From: Nitrososphaerota archaeon
GTDB taxonomy: Archaea > Thermoproteota > Nitrososphaeria > Nitrososphaerales > Gagatemarchaeaceae
Direction of reading: 5' to 3'
Length of the DNA stretch: 64,000 nucleotides
NCBI GenBank assembly: GCA_016200045.1
Contig: JACQFN010000016.1
Span: forward strand, 186,001 to 250,000
The notes under the pieces were generated by a model. The model saw only the letters and a list, made by a program, of their open reading frames with translations. It had not been told where the DNA came from and did not search any database. This document shows, in pieces, positions 34,634 through 42,989 of this stretch. Each line of letters begins with the position of its first letter. Position 1 is the stretch's first letter. The translations under genes and the position numbers were made by a program.

Positions 34634-34992
34634 CTCGCCAGCTCCCGTAGGTAGTCGGACAGGCTGACGGCCTCATTCGTGAACCTCAGCGCGCGGTAAA
34701 GGGTGGAAATCTCCCGGGCGTGTTCGTCCTGCTGCGCTAGCTTCGTCAATCGATCCGATAGCCGGCGGTAGCCTCCTGAGAGTGCGGTGTAAACCTGGAT
34801 GTCAAGCTGGCCCGTCAGCCGAAGTTTGCGAGCATCTTCTTCGACTTTGTACACTTCCTTGTCCAATGCGATCAACCCCTTCGCGACATCGAGTAGGTCA
34901 TCTGTCTCAAGCGAGTTGGTCAGCCTCTCAGCCAGCACCGCTTCCAGCCCGCTCAGTTCCAGATTCACGCTGTCAACATTGTATTTCTGCAT
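34630..34992 (-). CDS. Hypothetical helical protein
   Basis: 120 residues, almost entirely amphipathic helix (GLEAVLAERLTNSLETDDLL ... RRLSDRLTKLAQQ), acidic-basic balanced, no cysteine. It is coupled to the downstream zinc-ribbon gene by an ATGA overlap. Function unknown; a coiled-coil or DNA-organising protein is possible. Confidence 0.6.
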   Translation of the reverse strand: MQKYNVDSVNLELSGLEAVLAERLTNSLETDDLLDVAKGLIALDKEVYKVEEDARKLRLTGQLDIQVYTALSGGYRRLSDRLTKLAQQDEHAREISTLYRALRFTNEAVSLSDYLRELAR

Positions 34993-35058
34993 CAGTTCAC
35001 CTCGGAGAAGAAATTAAATCGAACAGGTGAACTAGGTTACGAGCGCGCGATGCCGCTA

Positions 35059-35694
35059 CTAAGAGAAGCTCTTTCGCGCGTCTTCCACAAGCTTCCTGAT
35101 CATGCCCAGTGACTTCTCGCAAACGGTCGGGATATCCTCAGAGGTGTAGTCACTGAAGTACCATGATATCTCGCTTTCAGCTGGCTTTGACGTCGGCGGT
35201 GGAGAAGGCTGGCTGCCGCCAACTCCTATTACTTGCCCTTTCTCATCATAAACAGTTACTGTGACCGATTCGGTTATGGTCAGATATTCATGAAGGGTGA
35301 TTTTTGCATGCAGAGGGCCCTGGGCTCTGTGTATGTTGAGGTTCCTTCTAGTGAATACTAATCGTCCGATTGGATTGTTTCCAATTCTGCCAATTTCGGC
35401 TTCATACCACCTGATGAATTTTGACGCGTGTGAGTTCCCAGACCTTGTTGCCTCGGCTTTGAATGTTGGAATTGTTAGCTTGTCCGTAATTGTAATCCCC
35501 AGCTTGCATTTCTGATTGTACTCTTCGAGCAGATAGTCAGCGATGCTACGTACTGAGCTCAGGAATGCGCTCAGTTCAAATTTGAAGTCGTCATTTGGAT
35601 AGGTCGTCCTCAGCCTTTGTAAGAAGTACTCGGCCTCAGCAACTTTTTCATCGACGCCCATGCGACCTCGCCTCGCCGTCGTCAATGCTACCAT
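35059..35694 (-). CDS. Hypothetical protein
   Basis: 211 residues. The N-terminal part is helical (EKVAEAEYFLQRLRTTYPND), the middle has FTRRNLNIHRAQGP and an ITLHEYLTITESVTVTVYDE strand-rich segment, followed by a Pro-Ser linker and a C-terminal helix. No known domain recognised. It lies 8 bp after the recombinase gene on the same strand. Confidence 0.6.
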   Translation of the reverse strand: MVALTTARRGRMGVDEKVAEAEYFLQRLRTTYPNDDFKFELSAFLSSVRSIADYLLEEYNQKCKLGITITDKLTIPTFKAEATRSGNSHASKFIRWYEAEIGRIGNNPIGRLVFTRRNLNIHRAQGPLHAKITLHEYLTITESVTVTVYDEKGQVIGVGGSQPSPPPTSKPAESEISWYFSDYTSEDIPTVCEKSLGMIRKLVEDARKSFS

Positions 35695-35702
35695 TCAAAA
35701 GA

Positions 35703-36896
35703 CTATTCTTCAATCAAAGCAAGAAGCTTCTCAACTTTCTTCGGGTCTTCAGTGAGCTTCATCATCAACGATTCTACCTTCTGGATGGCTACTGCTCTAT
35801 TGCTCTCCAGAATCGGATCCAACGCGAACCCGCATCGGTTGCAACACGTTGAATCCCTTGGATTCTCAAACCTGCACTTCATGCATTGACTCACAACCTC
35901 GGTCTTAGTCTGTGCAATGGCTTGTCCTTTGTCAGGTTTGACACCTACGCCGAAATTCCTCCAAGCTTCCTGTTGTATTTTCGGAATTATCGATTGTGAG
36001 AGGTGTTCATACACCGCAGGCATCTTCGAGCTCTGCGTCCAATGGTGCTTATATCTCCTGAAGGAGTCAGGCATGCCGTTCATTGCGTCCTCGGTGGATG
36101 AGACGTGCTTGAACAGATGCAGCCAGACCCTCTTCTTAATGCCTGCACGCGATGCGCTTTCCTTGAGCGCCTTCTTTGCTCCCCAGTATTGAAGCACCCT
36201 CGGAGTCCTTCGGCCAAGTCCAGGGAAGAGGGGGGCGTTGGCAATCTCCCTGAAAGGATGATTGTTCAACCATGTTGCCAAAACAGGCGTTGACCAAGTA
36301 AGGATGAGCGGTTGGCGTCCTGTCTTTCCGTCCGAATTGATTATGGCACCTGTCTCTGTGATTCTCACGTCATTCAAACGGGCAGGGAGTATCTCTCCGA
36401 TTCTACATCCGGCATCGAGTAGGCAAGAGAACAGCGTCCTGTCTCTCAAGTTGCGGGTCGAGTCGCAGATTCTCAATGCCTCATCGTAGGAGATGAGGTC
36501 GTCGGTGGTCACTGACACCAAGGGAACTCTTTCGGTCTTTATCCACTTGACAAGTTCTGGATATTCTCCTTCATTGCACCCCTTCAGCCACTGGTAGAAT
36601 TTCTTCAGCAACTTTCTGTGCTTGTTACGAGTGTTCGGGTTCTTCCATCGTTGACACATGTTGTAATGAAGTTCTTCGATGTCCTTGATGGTCGCATGTT
36701 CGAATTTCTTGTTGAGCATCTTTGAGAGTGCCCTTAGTTTGTAACTTGTGTAGAGGAGCGTGGCCTGGGCGACCTGCGTGCTGATCACTTTGAAATAACG
36801 GGACAGCGATTCTGCATTGCACCGGTCCTTCCCGATGAGGAGTTCCTCCCGCTTCAACAGCTTATCCAACGGATAGATCTCGTTTGCCCTACTCAT
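35703..36896 (-). CDS. Second tyrosine recombinase with C-terminal zinc ribbon
   Basis: 397 residues. Catalytic residues of tyrosine recombinases are visible: Arg in DAGCRIGEILPARL, His/Lys in LHLFKHVSST, His in KHHWTQSS and Tyr in MPAVYEHLS. An unusual C-terminal CMKCRFENPRDSTCCNRCGF ribbon follows the catalytic domain, a layout known from XerA-like proteins of archaeal mobile elements. It heads the leftward operon containing TFB and HerA and suggests that 30.9-36.9 kb is, or was, an independent element nested in the island. Confidence 0.85.
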   Translation of the reverse strand: MSRANEIYPLDKLLKREELLIGKDRCNAESLSRYFKVISTQVAQATLLYTSYKLRALSKMLNKKFEHATIKDIEELHYNMCQRWKNPNTRNKHRKLLKKFYQWLKGCNEGEYPELVKWIKTERVPLVSVTTDDLISYDEALRICDSTRNLRDRTLFSCLLDAGCRIGEILPARLNDVRITETGAIINSDGKTGRQPLILTWSTPVLATWLNNHPFREIANAPLFPGLGRRTPRVLQYWGAKKALKESASRAGIKKRVWLHLFKHVSSTEDAMNGMPDSFRRYKHHWTQSSKMPAVYEHLSQSIIPKIQQEAWRNFGVGVKPDKGQAIAQTKTEVVSQCMKCRFENPRDSTCCNRCGFALDPILESNRAVAIQKVESLMMKLTEDPKKVEKLLALIEE

Positions 36897-36970
36897 GATA
36901 TCACCTTCTCCTTTGTTTGATTGTCTGTTTCGCGCGTGAGATTCCGTTACGGATTTTCGTGACTGGAGAC

Positions 36971-38143
36971 ATGACTTGGACTGGAGAATTCATTGACGTC
37001 CGGTCCATACGACTCCCATTCAAGAGTCCGTCTCGAATTTCACGCGTTCTACGTGAATTATCTTTCGATACAGAAATTGATTTCTATTCTGGAGGAACTA
37101 GGTTAGCGGAACCGCACCCACGAAAGATACTTGATACGAGGATTCGATTTCCTAACATGAAAGATTCCATAATTCTTCTAAATGAAGAACCACTGGCGGA
37201 AGTGTTCATACCAACGCGGTTACTTCACAGGGATGGTCAGCTCCGCGAGATTCTTTCCTACCTCAGACCGGCGTTGCACGGAAGAGATGCTCGCAACGTT
37301 CTAGTTGTTGGAGGACCTGGTATCGGCAAGACCACGTTGGTAAGGTGGTTGTTACACGAATATTTCGATGGGAAATTTGCCTACGTGAATTGTCTCAACG
37401 CAAGGAGCGAACACAAAATACTGGAGAGCATTCTTATTCAGTTGGGAAATGCAGTGCCAGAAAACAAACCCACGGATTCCCTGATTCAGACTTTTTCAAA
37501 AAAGGTCAACAAGAGAGTAGTCGTTTGCTTAGATGAAGTCGATCAGGTGAAGGGTGACCGTGTACTGCAAACACTTTCTGCCCAGGAATGTGGATTGATA
37601 CTGATATCAAACAGATTGTATTTTCTCGACAGCGTTGAGGATAGACTTCGATCAAGGCTTTTCCTCACGGAAGTCGAGTTTCCTCGCTACAGAAGATCAG
37701 AGTTGATTGACATCATCCAAGACAGGATTGACTACGCTTTGTCGCCGGGAGCAATCACAAAGCACCTCGTAGAAATCGTTGCCATATGGGCGAATGGTGA
37801 CGCAAGAATAGCTCTTCAAACTCTGAAGTCTGCCGCGATGAATGCCGAGAGTGGAAAACGCGATTCAATCTCAATTGAAGACTTGAAAAATGGGATAAAG
37901 GGTGCGAAGAGATCCAAATTCGAATACGTCAGGTCAAAGCTGAACGAACACCAGGCCTTTCTGTTGAGACAGATACAAGCAGATATGAAAATTGAATCTG
38001 CCGAACTATTCAGAAGATACCAGGAGTCATTTGACAATCCTGTAGGCGAGCGTGCGTACAGGAATCAGATGAATCAGTTGGTTCAGACTGGATTGGTGCG
38101 AGGGGAGGGGGAAGGTCGATGGAGAAAGTTTGAAGTGGTCTAG
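36971..38143 (+). CDS. Orc1/Cdc6-like AAA+ ATPase
   Basis: 390 residues from ATG 36971; a TTG at 36917 is in frame but adds an unconvincing extension. Walker A VGGPGIGKTTLVRW near residue 118, Walker B VVCLDEVDQV near 185, sensor 1 LILISNRLYFLD, sensor 2-like GDARIALQTLKSA and a C-terminal winged helix are in the order expected for Orc1/Cdc6. The first 80 residues (IDVRSIRLPFKSPSRISRVL) are an extra beta-rich domain. It is divergent from the second recombinase; the 75 bp between could hold the element's origin, but I see no clear repeat there. Confidence 0.82.
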   Translation: MTWTGEFIDVRSIRLPFKSPSRISRVLRELSFDTEIDFYSGGTRLAEPHPRKILDTRIRFPNMKDSIILLNEEPLAEVFIPTRLLHRDGQLREILSYLRPALHGRDARNVLVVGGPGIGKTTLVRWLLHEYFDGKFAYVNCLNARSEHKILESILIQLGNAVPENKPTDSLIQTFSKKVNKRVVVCLDEVDQVKGDRVLQTLSAQECGLILISNRLYFLDSVEDRLRSRLFLTEVEFPRYRRSELIDIIQDRIDYALSPGAITKHLVEIVAIWANGDARIALQTLKSAAMNAESGKRDSISIEDLKNGIKGAKRSKFEYVRSKLNEHQAFLLRQIQADMKIESAELFRRYQESFDNPVGERAYRNQMNQLVQTGLVRGEGEGRWRKFEVV

Positions 38144-38145
38144 CC

Positions 38146-38595
38146 CTATGTGCGAGTTTTCTGAATAACAGGACTTCGCATCGCCAATACTGAATTTCTC
38201 ACTCCGATAGGATCCTCCCTGAGTTCGTGTTCCCATACCTCCACGACTCTCCAACCCATTGACTCCAACCTTTGCTTCACACTTCGGTCTCTCTCCTTGT
38301 TGCTTTCAAACTTCGCAGCCCAATACGGCCGATTGCTTTTTGGAAGGGAGAAGTCGCAGACTGGACATCGATGCCAGAAGCATCCATGCATGAATACCAC
38401 CACCTTCTTCCGGGGGAAGACGAAGTCGGGGTGCCCGGGCAGGTCACTCCTTACTATCTCCTTCCCTATGAGTCTTGAAAGGAGCAGTTCGGGCAGCGTC
38501 CGCGAAGATTTGTTGGACTGCATTGACCTCCTGACGCCAATTGAAATTGACTTTGGCGCCTTCAACCTGTCAGGTCGCCTCGGCTCGGTCATCAA
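38146..38595 (-). CDS. Vsr-type very short patch repair endonuclease
   Basis: 149 residues. The Vsr core is clear: HPDFVFPRKKVVVFMHGCFWHRCPVC, the PYWAAKFESNKERDRSV segment and GWRVVEVWEHEL. Vsr nicks at T:G mismatches that arise by deamination of 5-methylcytosine and usually accompanies a cytosine methyltransferase, as it does here with the divergent gene. It could also be the cleavage subunit of the restriction locus. It converges with the Cdc6-like gene, 2 bp between stops. Confidence 0.9.
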   Translation of the reverse strand: MMTEPRRPDRLKAPKSISIGVRRSMQSNKSSRTLPELLLSRLIGKEIVRSDLPGHPDFVFPRKKVVVFMHGCFWHRCPVCDFSLPKSNRPYWAAKFESNKERDRSVKQRLESMGWRVVEVWEHELREDPIGVRNSVLAMRSPVIQKTRT

Positions 38596-38620
38596 ATCAC
38601 AATGAGAAATTGCACGAAAC

Positions 38621-38632
38621 TATTTAAAAAGA
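38621..38632 (+). promoter_or_regulatory. Promoter of the methyltransferase gene
   Basis: TATTTAAAAAGA preceded by CGAAAC forms a strong BRE/TATA pair; its centre is about 24 bp before GTG 38651, so the message is predicted to be leaderless. Confidence 0.6.
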
Positions 38633-38650
38633 CCATACCAATCTGAAAGA

Positions 38651-39700
38651 GTGAGGACCGCCGCTAACACTCCTGCTGTAGTGGATGTATTCTGCGGGGT
38701 AGGCGGCCTGTCTCACGGATTTCGAAAGGAGGGCTTCAAAATTCTCGGTGGTATTGACGTTGACCCTTCGTGCAAGTATGCTTTCGAAACGAACAACGAC
38801 GCTCCGTTCATAGAACGGTCGGTCGAAGACCTCCAGACAGATGAAGTATCCGAATTGTTTGGAAAGCACAAGCTAAGAATCCTCATTGGGTGCGCACCTT
38901 GCCAGCCGTTCTCGCCGTACAACAGAAAAAAAAACGAGACAGACAATTGGAAGTTGCTCAGGAATTTCTCGCAACTTGTTTCAGAAATCCAGCCCGATAT
39001 CATATCGATGGAGAACGTTCCTCAACTCGTCCATCATCCCGTCTTCGCCGAGTTCATCAGGGATTTGGAGTCCGCAGATTACGAAGTCACAAAGTACATT
39101 GTCTTCTGTCCCGACTACGGAATCCCACAAAGGAGAAGGCGGCTCGTACTTTTCGCCTCGAAGTTCGGAAGGGTCGAGTTGCTGCCCAAAACGCACACTC
39201 CTGAGAATTACAGGCTCGTCAGAGATGCGATTTCAAAATTGAGTCCTCTGAAGTCTGGAGGAGTTGATCCAAAGGACCCTCTTCACAGATGCAGAAATCT
39301 GAGCCCTTTGAACCTAGAACGCATTAGAAATACGCCTGAAGGTGGGGCATGGCAAACCTGGGACGATTCATTGAAATTGGATTGCCACAAGAAGAGAGGA
39401 GGAGTTTCGTTTAGGGCGGTCTATGGAAGAATGCGTTGGGATGGCCTTGGTTCCACGATAACCACAGAGTTCTGCAACCTCGGCACCGGGAGGTTCGGCC
39501 ATCCTGATCAAGACCGAACGATATCCATTCGAGAAGCTGCAATGTTCCAGACCTTTCCCAAGTACTTTAGATTCGTCAGGAGGAAGTCAGACATCACTTT
39601 CAACCAGCTTACGAGGCACATCGGCAACGCAGTGCCCGTCAAACTAGGCAGAGTCATAGCGAAAAGCATCAAGTTGCACTTGGAGCAGAGTGAAAGATGA
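38651..39700 (+). CDS. C5-cytosine DNA methyltransferase
   Basis: 349 residues from a leaderless GTG. Motif I DVFCGVGGLSHGF, motif IV GCAPCQPFSPYNRKK with the catalytic Pro-Cys, motif VI SMENVPQL, motif VIII QRRRRLVLFASK and motif X NQLTRHIGNAVPV are intact, so the enzyme should be active. The target recognition region (about 210-290) is moderate in size and the target is not predictable. Together with Vsr and the ATPase next door it forms a restriction-type locus. Confidence 0.94.
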   Translation: MRTAANTPAVVDVFCGVGGLSHGFRKEGFKILGGIDVDPSCKYAFETNNDAPFIERSVEDLQTDEVSELFGKHKLRILIGCAPCQPFSPYNRKKNETDNWKLLRNFSQLVSEIQPDIISMENVPQLVHHPVFAEFIRDLESADYEVTKYIVFCPDYGIPQRRRRLVLFASKFGRVELLPKTHTPENYRLVRDAISKLSPLKSGGVDPKDPLHRCRNLSPLNLERIRNTPEGGAWQTWDDSLKLDCHKKRGGVSFRAVYGRMRWDGLGSTITTEFCNLGTGRFGHPDQDRTISIREAAMFQTFPKYFRFVRRKSDITFNQLTRHIGNAVPVKLGRVIAKSIKLHLEQSER

Positions 39701-41382
39701 AGAACAAGAAACCTTTCACGTTTAACATTTCTCTGAGCGTTCTAGACTCCTTGGGAAGGTACCTTTACCGCAGCTTTGCAACCGTTCTTGGCGAGGCCAT
39801 CTCCAATTCATGGGATGCTGACGCCGATAACGTGTGGATCTACATCGATAAGGAACGGAACAGCTTTGTCATAAAAGATGATGGAGATGGGATGACATCG
39901 AAGGATTTCCAAAACAAATTCTTGAAAATCGGTTATTCAAAGAGAAGGGATGGGAAAACACGCTCTGCAAAGAACAGACCATATATCGGCCGAAAGGGGA
40001 TAGGAAAACTGGCGCTGTTGTCATGCGCCGAGAAGATTTCAATTATTTCAAAAACTTCGGGAGGGGAATATGTAGGAGGAGTAATTGACAACCCAACTTT
40101 GGACGACGCCATTACCAGCGACCTGGTCCCACAGAAGTATCCTCTTGGAAAAGTGAAGTTGGATGATTTTACGAAATACATGAAGGGGCATGAGAAGGGT
40201 ACAATCATCTACTTCGAGAACATAAAGGACGGAATCAAAAGCAGTCTCGCCTACATTAGGAAAACTGTAGCTCTATACTTCCGATTTTCGCTCATTGACG
40301 AGTCTTTCAAGATTTTTCTCGATGATAAGCCAATCACTCTCGACGATCTTGACGACTTGGCCGATCGCACGGAATTCTTATGGATCATTAACGGCCTCAA
40401 AGACCCGTACATCACCAAAAAACTGAAGTACGACAAGAAAAACCAAAAAGAAGATTCCAACCTCCTAGAACCCGGAAGACCAATTGAAATGAACGGTGAC
40501 GTCAAAGGCTTTGTCGCATCAGTACGATTGCCTAGATATCTCAAGATCATCGGTGACGGTGAAAGAATAGGAGTTGATCTCTTTGTGAACGGAAGACTTC
40601 GTGAAAGAAACATTCTGGAAAAGATCACAACTGTAAAGGTTCCTGAGGACTATCTGTATGGGCAAGTTCACTTTAACGGTTTGGAAGGTGACAAAGATAG
40701 ATTCGCTACCGCTAGGGAGGGGATTGTCGCCAACGATGAGAAGTACACAGAATTCCTAGAGAAGATGAGGAAAGTCCTGTCAACAATCATAACGGACTGG
40801 GATACCTTGAGGCGAAAATACCACAAGGAGGGCGATTCTGACAATGCCAGCATTCCAAGGAGAGAGAGGAAAGCCGAGGAACTATTCAACGCCGTTTCCG
40901 AGGAATACGAAGTCCCAGAGGACTCACAAAAGCCTGAAAAGAGAAAGGAGGTCGAAGGGTGGATCTGGGACCTTACAGAAGACGCAAAGTACAGCTTCCC
41001 GTCCTACGCCGACTGCTTCATCTCTGAAAACTTGGTCAGGAGGTACATCGGGGAAAACAAAGTCGCTTTGACCAAGGAAGCAAGGGCCGAAATAAAGGAA
41101 TTCAAGAAAAGAGAAAAAGAAAACAAGAACAAGGGGAATGTAAGCATCCAACTGAGAAAGGCACCGGCTGACACGAGCTACCTTTCAATGGACGGTTTGG
41201 CAACCCTCGTGGACAAGAGAGATCGCATCAAGGAAGCTTCACTCTCGAGGGACGCATATGAATACAAACCGATTAGGGATGCACTCATGCATACTGCTCT
41301 CTTGACAGACGACGCGAAAAAGAAATTGAAAGTAGTTTTCCTGAACATCAAGGGAAGGGTAGTAACTTTGTTGTCCGACTGA
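39697..41382 (+). CDS. GHKL ATPase of the MutL/MORC type in a restriction locus
   Basis: 561 residues, start overlapping the methyltransferase stop (ATGA). The Bergerat ATP-binding fold is clear: LGEAISNSWDADADNV (Asn/Asp box), IKDDGDGMT (G1 box) and IGRKGIGKLALLS (G2). An S5-like second domain follows (RLPRYLKIIGDGERIGVDLF), then a Lys-rich region (residues about 390-490) and a C-terminal helical part. MutL/MORC-like ATPases were described in bacterial operons with Dcm and Vsr genes (Iyer, Abhiman and Aravind). It may couple DNA recognition to cleavage. No separate nuclease gene follows. Confidence 0.83.
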   Translation: MKNKKPFTFNISLSVLDSLGRYLYRSFATVLGEAISNSWDADADNVWIYIDKERNSFVIKDDGDGMTSKDFQNKFLKIGYSKRRDGKTRSAKNRPYIGRKGIGKLALLSCAEKISIISKTSGGEYVGGVIDNPTLDDAITSDLVPQKYPLGKVKLDDFTKYMKGHEKGTIIYFENIKDGIKSSLAYIRKTVALYFRFSLIDESFKIFLDDKPITLDDLDDLADRTEFLWIINGLKDPYITKKLKYDKKNQKEDSNLLEPGRPIEMNGDVKGFVASVRLPRYLKIIGDGERIGVDLFVNGRLRERNILEKITTVKVPEDYLYGQVHFNGLEGDKDRFATAREGIVANDEKYTEFLEKMRKVLSTIITDWDTLRRKYHKEGDSDNASIPRRERKAEELFNAVSEEYEVPEDSQKPEKRKEVEGWIWDLTEDAKYSFPSYADCFISENLVRRYIGENKVALTKEARAEIKEFKKREKENKNKGNVSIQLRKAPADTSYLSMDGLATLVDKRDRIKEASLSRDAYEYKPIRDALMHTALLTDDAKKKLKVVFLNIKGRVVTLLSD

Positions 41383-41392
41383 CGATGCTATC

Positions 41393-41478
41393 CTCAATCA
41401 AGAGTTTGAGTCATGCGCAGCCCGAGCCTTTGATTACGGGTCAGATTTGAGCTACGTTCTCGGTGCAGACCCTTTCCG
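41393..41478 (+). repeat. Diverged dispersed repeat, copy 1
   Basis: The stretch with CCTTTGATTACGGGTCAGAT, TTGAGCTACG and GGTGCAGACCCTTTCC matches, with substitutions, the repeat at 42857-42955 and part of the repeat at 51755-51970. It ends in CCGAACCATTCTGAATCCC, a degraded form of CCGGCCCATTCTGCGTCCC. Confidence 0.6.
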
Positions 41479-41534
41479 AACCATTCTGAATCCCTGACAA
41501 GGCTTATTAGTCGAAGCACGCCCTTGCCATTTCA

Positions 41535-41738
41535 ATGACTTCACAAAGGTCAGAAAGAACATCCAACGACCAGAAATCAGACGTGCATAACCCAACTTCA
41601 ACAGAGCACAAAACATCAATGGACCACAACGCAAACATCCACAATCCCACGTCGCCCGAGAGTCAGGCGGCCACGAACAACCGCGCCAACACGATGAATC
41701 CTAACAATCCCGCCTATCGCGGGGGACGCAAGAAGTAA
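41535..41738 (+). CDS. Asn-rich, hyper-hydrophilic small protein
   Basis: 67 residues without hydrophobic core: Asn, Ser, Thr, His and Gln dominate, with the motif HNPTS twice (once more as VHNPTST) and NPNNPAYRGGRKK at the C terminus. A TATA-like TTATTAG about 30 bp before the ATG supports expression. It is likely disordered, like some stress or DNA-protecting proteins, but no function can be assigned. A hairpin with T-tract lies 50 bp downstream. Confidence 0.6.
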   Translation: MTSQRSERTSNDQKSDVHNPTSTEHKTSMDHNANIHNPTSPESQAATNNRANTMNPNNPAYRGGRKK

Positions 41739-41787
41739 CCACGCTAAACGATATCACAATAGAATATCCTGAAAGAATAGAAAAAGT

Positions 41788-41821
41788 AGGAGTGGGGTGG
41801 GAGCTCCACTCCTCCCCTTTT
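41788..41821 (+). terminator. Stem-loop followed by T-tract
   Basis: AGGAGTGG (41788-41795) pairs perfectly with CCACTCCT (41806-41813), then CCC and TTTT. It is placed after the small Asn-rich gene and probably ends its transcript. Confidence 0.5.
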
Positions 41822-41995
41822 GTCCCTTGCACGTTGGATTCCTTCACGAGTTACAGGTTCGATTCCATTGGGGCACGAACCCGCTCTACGTAACCAAATC
41901 CAGCACCAAAAACGCTCCGGGTCCCGTCGGGCCCGCATAGAATTCTAAGCGAATCCTTAGTTGCCGAAGGCACCCCACAACATCGTGTCCAACGT
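41822..41995 (+). repeat. Diverged dispersed repeat, copy 2
   Basis: Contains GCACGAACCCGCTCTACGTA, ACCAAATCCAGCACCAAAAA and GTTGCCGAAGGCACCC followed by CAACATCGTGTCCAAC. The same blocks, in the same order, occur at 50526-50920. No gene is visible between 41738 and 42050 apart from this repeat and the hairpin. Confidence 0.55.
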
Positions 41996-42049
41996 CGCGA
42001 AGTACGGCCACCCCCTTGCGGACGCGGATGGAGACCCGGGTGGCTGCCT

Positions 42050-42478
42050 CTACGAGCGGCTTCTCATAGCTGCTATTCTTGATTGAGCTTTTGCAACAGA
42101 TGCATCAAGACTCATGAGCAGTTTCGTATCACGACCTGACAGTGCATCTTCAATCAGTCGAACTGCATCATCACAAGATATCGTTGTCACGTTCGGACCG
42201 AGTTCTTTGGGAACGAATGTGTGGATAAGAGACCACGCGTATTTTACCATGTCGACATCAGTATTTGGACCAGTTTTTGGAAAGACCTGATAACAGGAAT
42301 GTATTATCTGCTTTCCGACGTAGATTGAGGCAGATGGAGGATTCACAAGCCAGAGATAAACTCGCTTACCGAAATCGACTTCATCTCCTGGCATGATGGC
42401 AAACATAGAAGAATAGCGAAATCGCAGTGCGTCTTTAACTTTCGAGGCACGAAGCTGGACGGCGTCGAGTTGGGACAA
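42050..42478 (-). CDS. Hypothetical protein
   Basis: 142 residues, soluble, no recognised domain. A hydrophobic centre (KRVYLWLVNPPSASIYVGK) and an acidic-basic helical C terminus suggest a compact globular protein. It lies between two diverged repeats at the right margin of the island, together with a further small gene on the same strand. Confidence 0.5.
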   Translation of the reverse strand: MSQLDAVQLRASKVKDALRFRYSSMFAIMPGDEVDFGKRVYLWLVNPPSASIYVGKQIIHSCYQVFPKTGPNTDVDMVKYAWSLIHTFVPKELGPNVTTISCDDAVRLIEDALSGRDTKLLMSLDASVAKAQSRIAAMRSRS

Positions 42479-42523
42479 TTATCTCACCAAGAAAGGTAAG
42501 GGGTTGGGAATTTTCGCACAACC

Positions 42524-42718
42524 CTAATAGTCGGTACCACGGTTGAAGTGAGTTCTGAATCTATTGCCAGCCTTGTCATAGATGTCGGGAGTGAAACCTA
42601 TCTTGCCTGGCTCAGTTTTGTGTGGATGCTCGTTGTGAAATATTATGTCGAAGTCGGGGTTGCTGAGTCTGACCTCTCGTTTGAACCTGTCGCCGTTCTC
42701 GTCGTCATCGATGCACAT
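42524..42718 (-). CDS. Small hypothetical protein
   Basis: 64 residues, very rich in Asp, His, Asn and Arg (IDDDENGDRFKREVRL, FHNEHPHKTEPGK). Codon pattern looks coding. It may be a fragment of a larger metal-binding protein such as an HNH-like or Vsr-like nuclease, but no complete motif is present. Confidence 0.4.
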   Translation of the reverse strand: MCIDDDENGDRFKREVRLSNPDFDIIFHNEHPHKTEPGKIGFTPDIYDKAGNRFRTHFNRGTDY

Positions 42719-42742
42719 GGCATGAAAAATTAGCGGGACAAA

Positions 42743-42748
42743 CTTATA
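42743..42748 (+). promoter_or_regulatory. TATA box before a short frame
   Basis: CTTATA within AAACTTATACTTTT is 24 bp before ATG 42769. Confidence 0.4.
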
Positions 42749-42768
42749 CTTTTCCTAATGCTGTCAGC

Positions 42769-42861
42769 ATGCGTGAATCGCGAGAAAATGAGGATCCTGA
42801 TTCTGTGACGCCGTCTGCTTTGTACGAACATTTCTTAGATCGAACTCGATTCCATAATTGA
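42769..42861 (+). CDS. Very short frame (30 residues), possibly a truncated gene
   Basis: Reads MRESRENEDPDSVTPSALYE and ends in TGA exactly where a diverged repeat begins. A TATA box at leaderless distance supports transcription. It may be the 5' end of a gene cut off by arrival of the repeat. Confidence 0.3.
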   Translation: MRESRENEDPDSVTPSALYEHFLDRTRFHN

Positions 42862-42955
42862 CTCAAGAGTCCGAATCACCCGCAGTCCGGACCTTTGATT
42901 TCGAATCTGATTTGAGCTACGTTTTCGCTGCGAGCCCCTTCCTTTTGACGCGATT
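42857..42955 (+). repeat. Diverged dispersed repeat, copy 3
   Basis: Contains CTTTGATTTCGAATCTGATT, TTGAGCTACG and GAGCCCCTTCC; matches copy 1 over about 90 bp and the block at 51755-51812. It breaks off after CCCCTTCC, inside the tRNA-tail-like motif, and chromosomal-type sequence follows. This is a candidate right margin of the island. Confidence 0.55.
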
Positions 42956-42989
42956 TCTGATACGACTTCCAGCGCCGCGGATACCGTGG

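Noticed and set aside
36897-36970. Replication origin between recombinase and Cdc6-like gene
   Set aside because: The place would be typical, but I could not find origin-recognition-box-like inverted repeats or a strong AT-rich stretch in these 74 bp.
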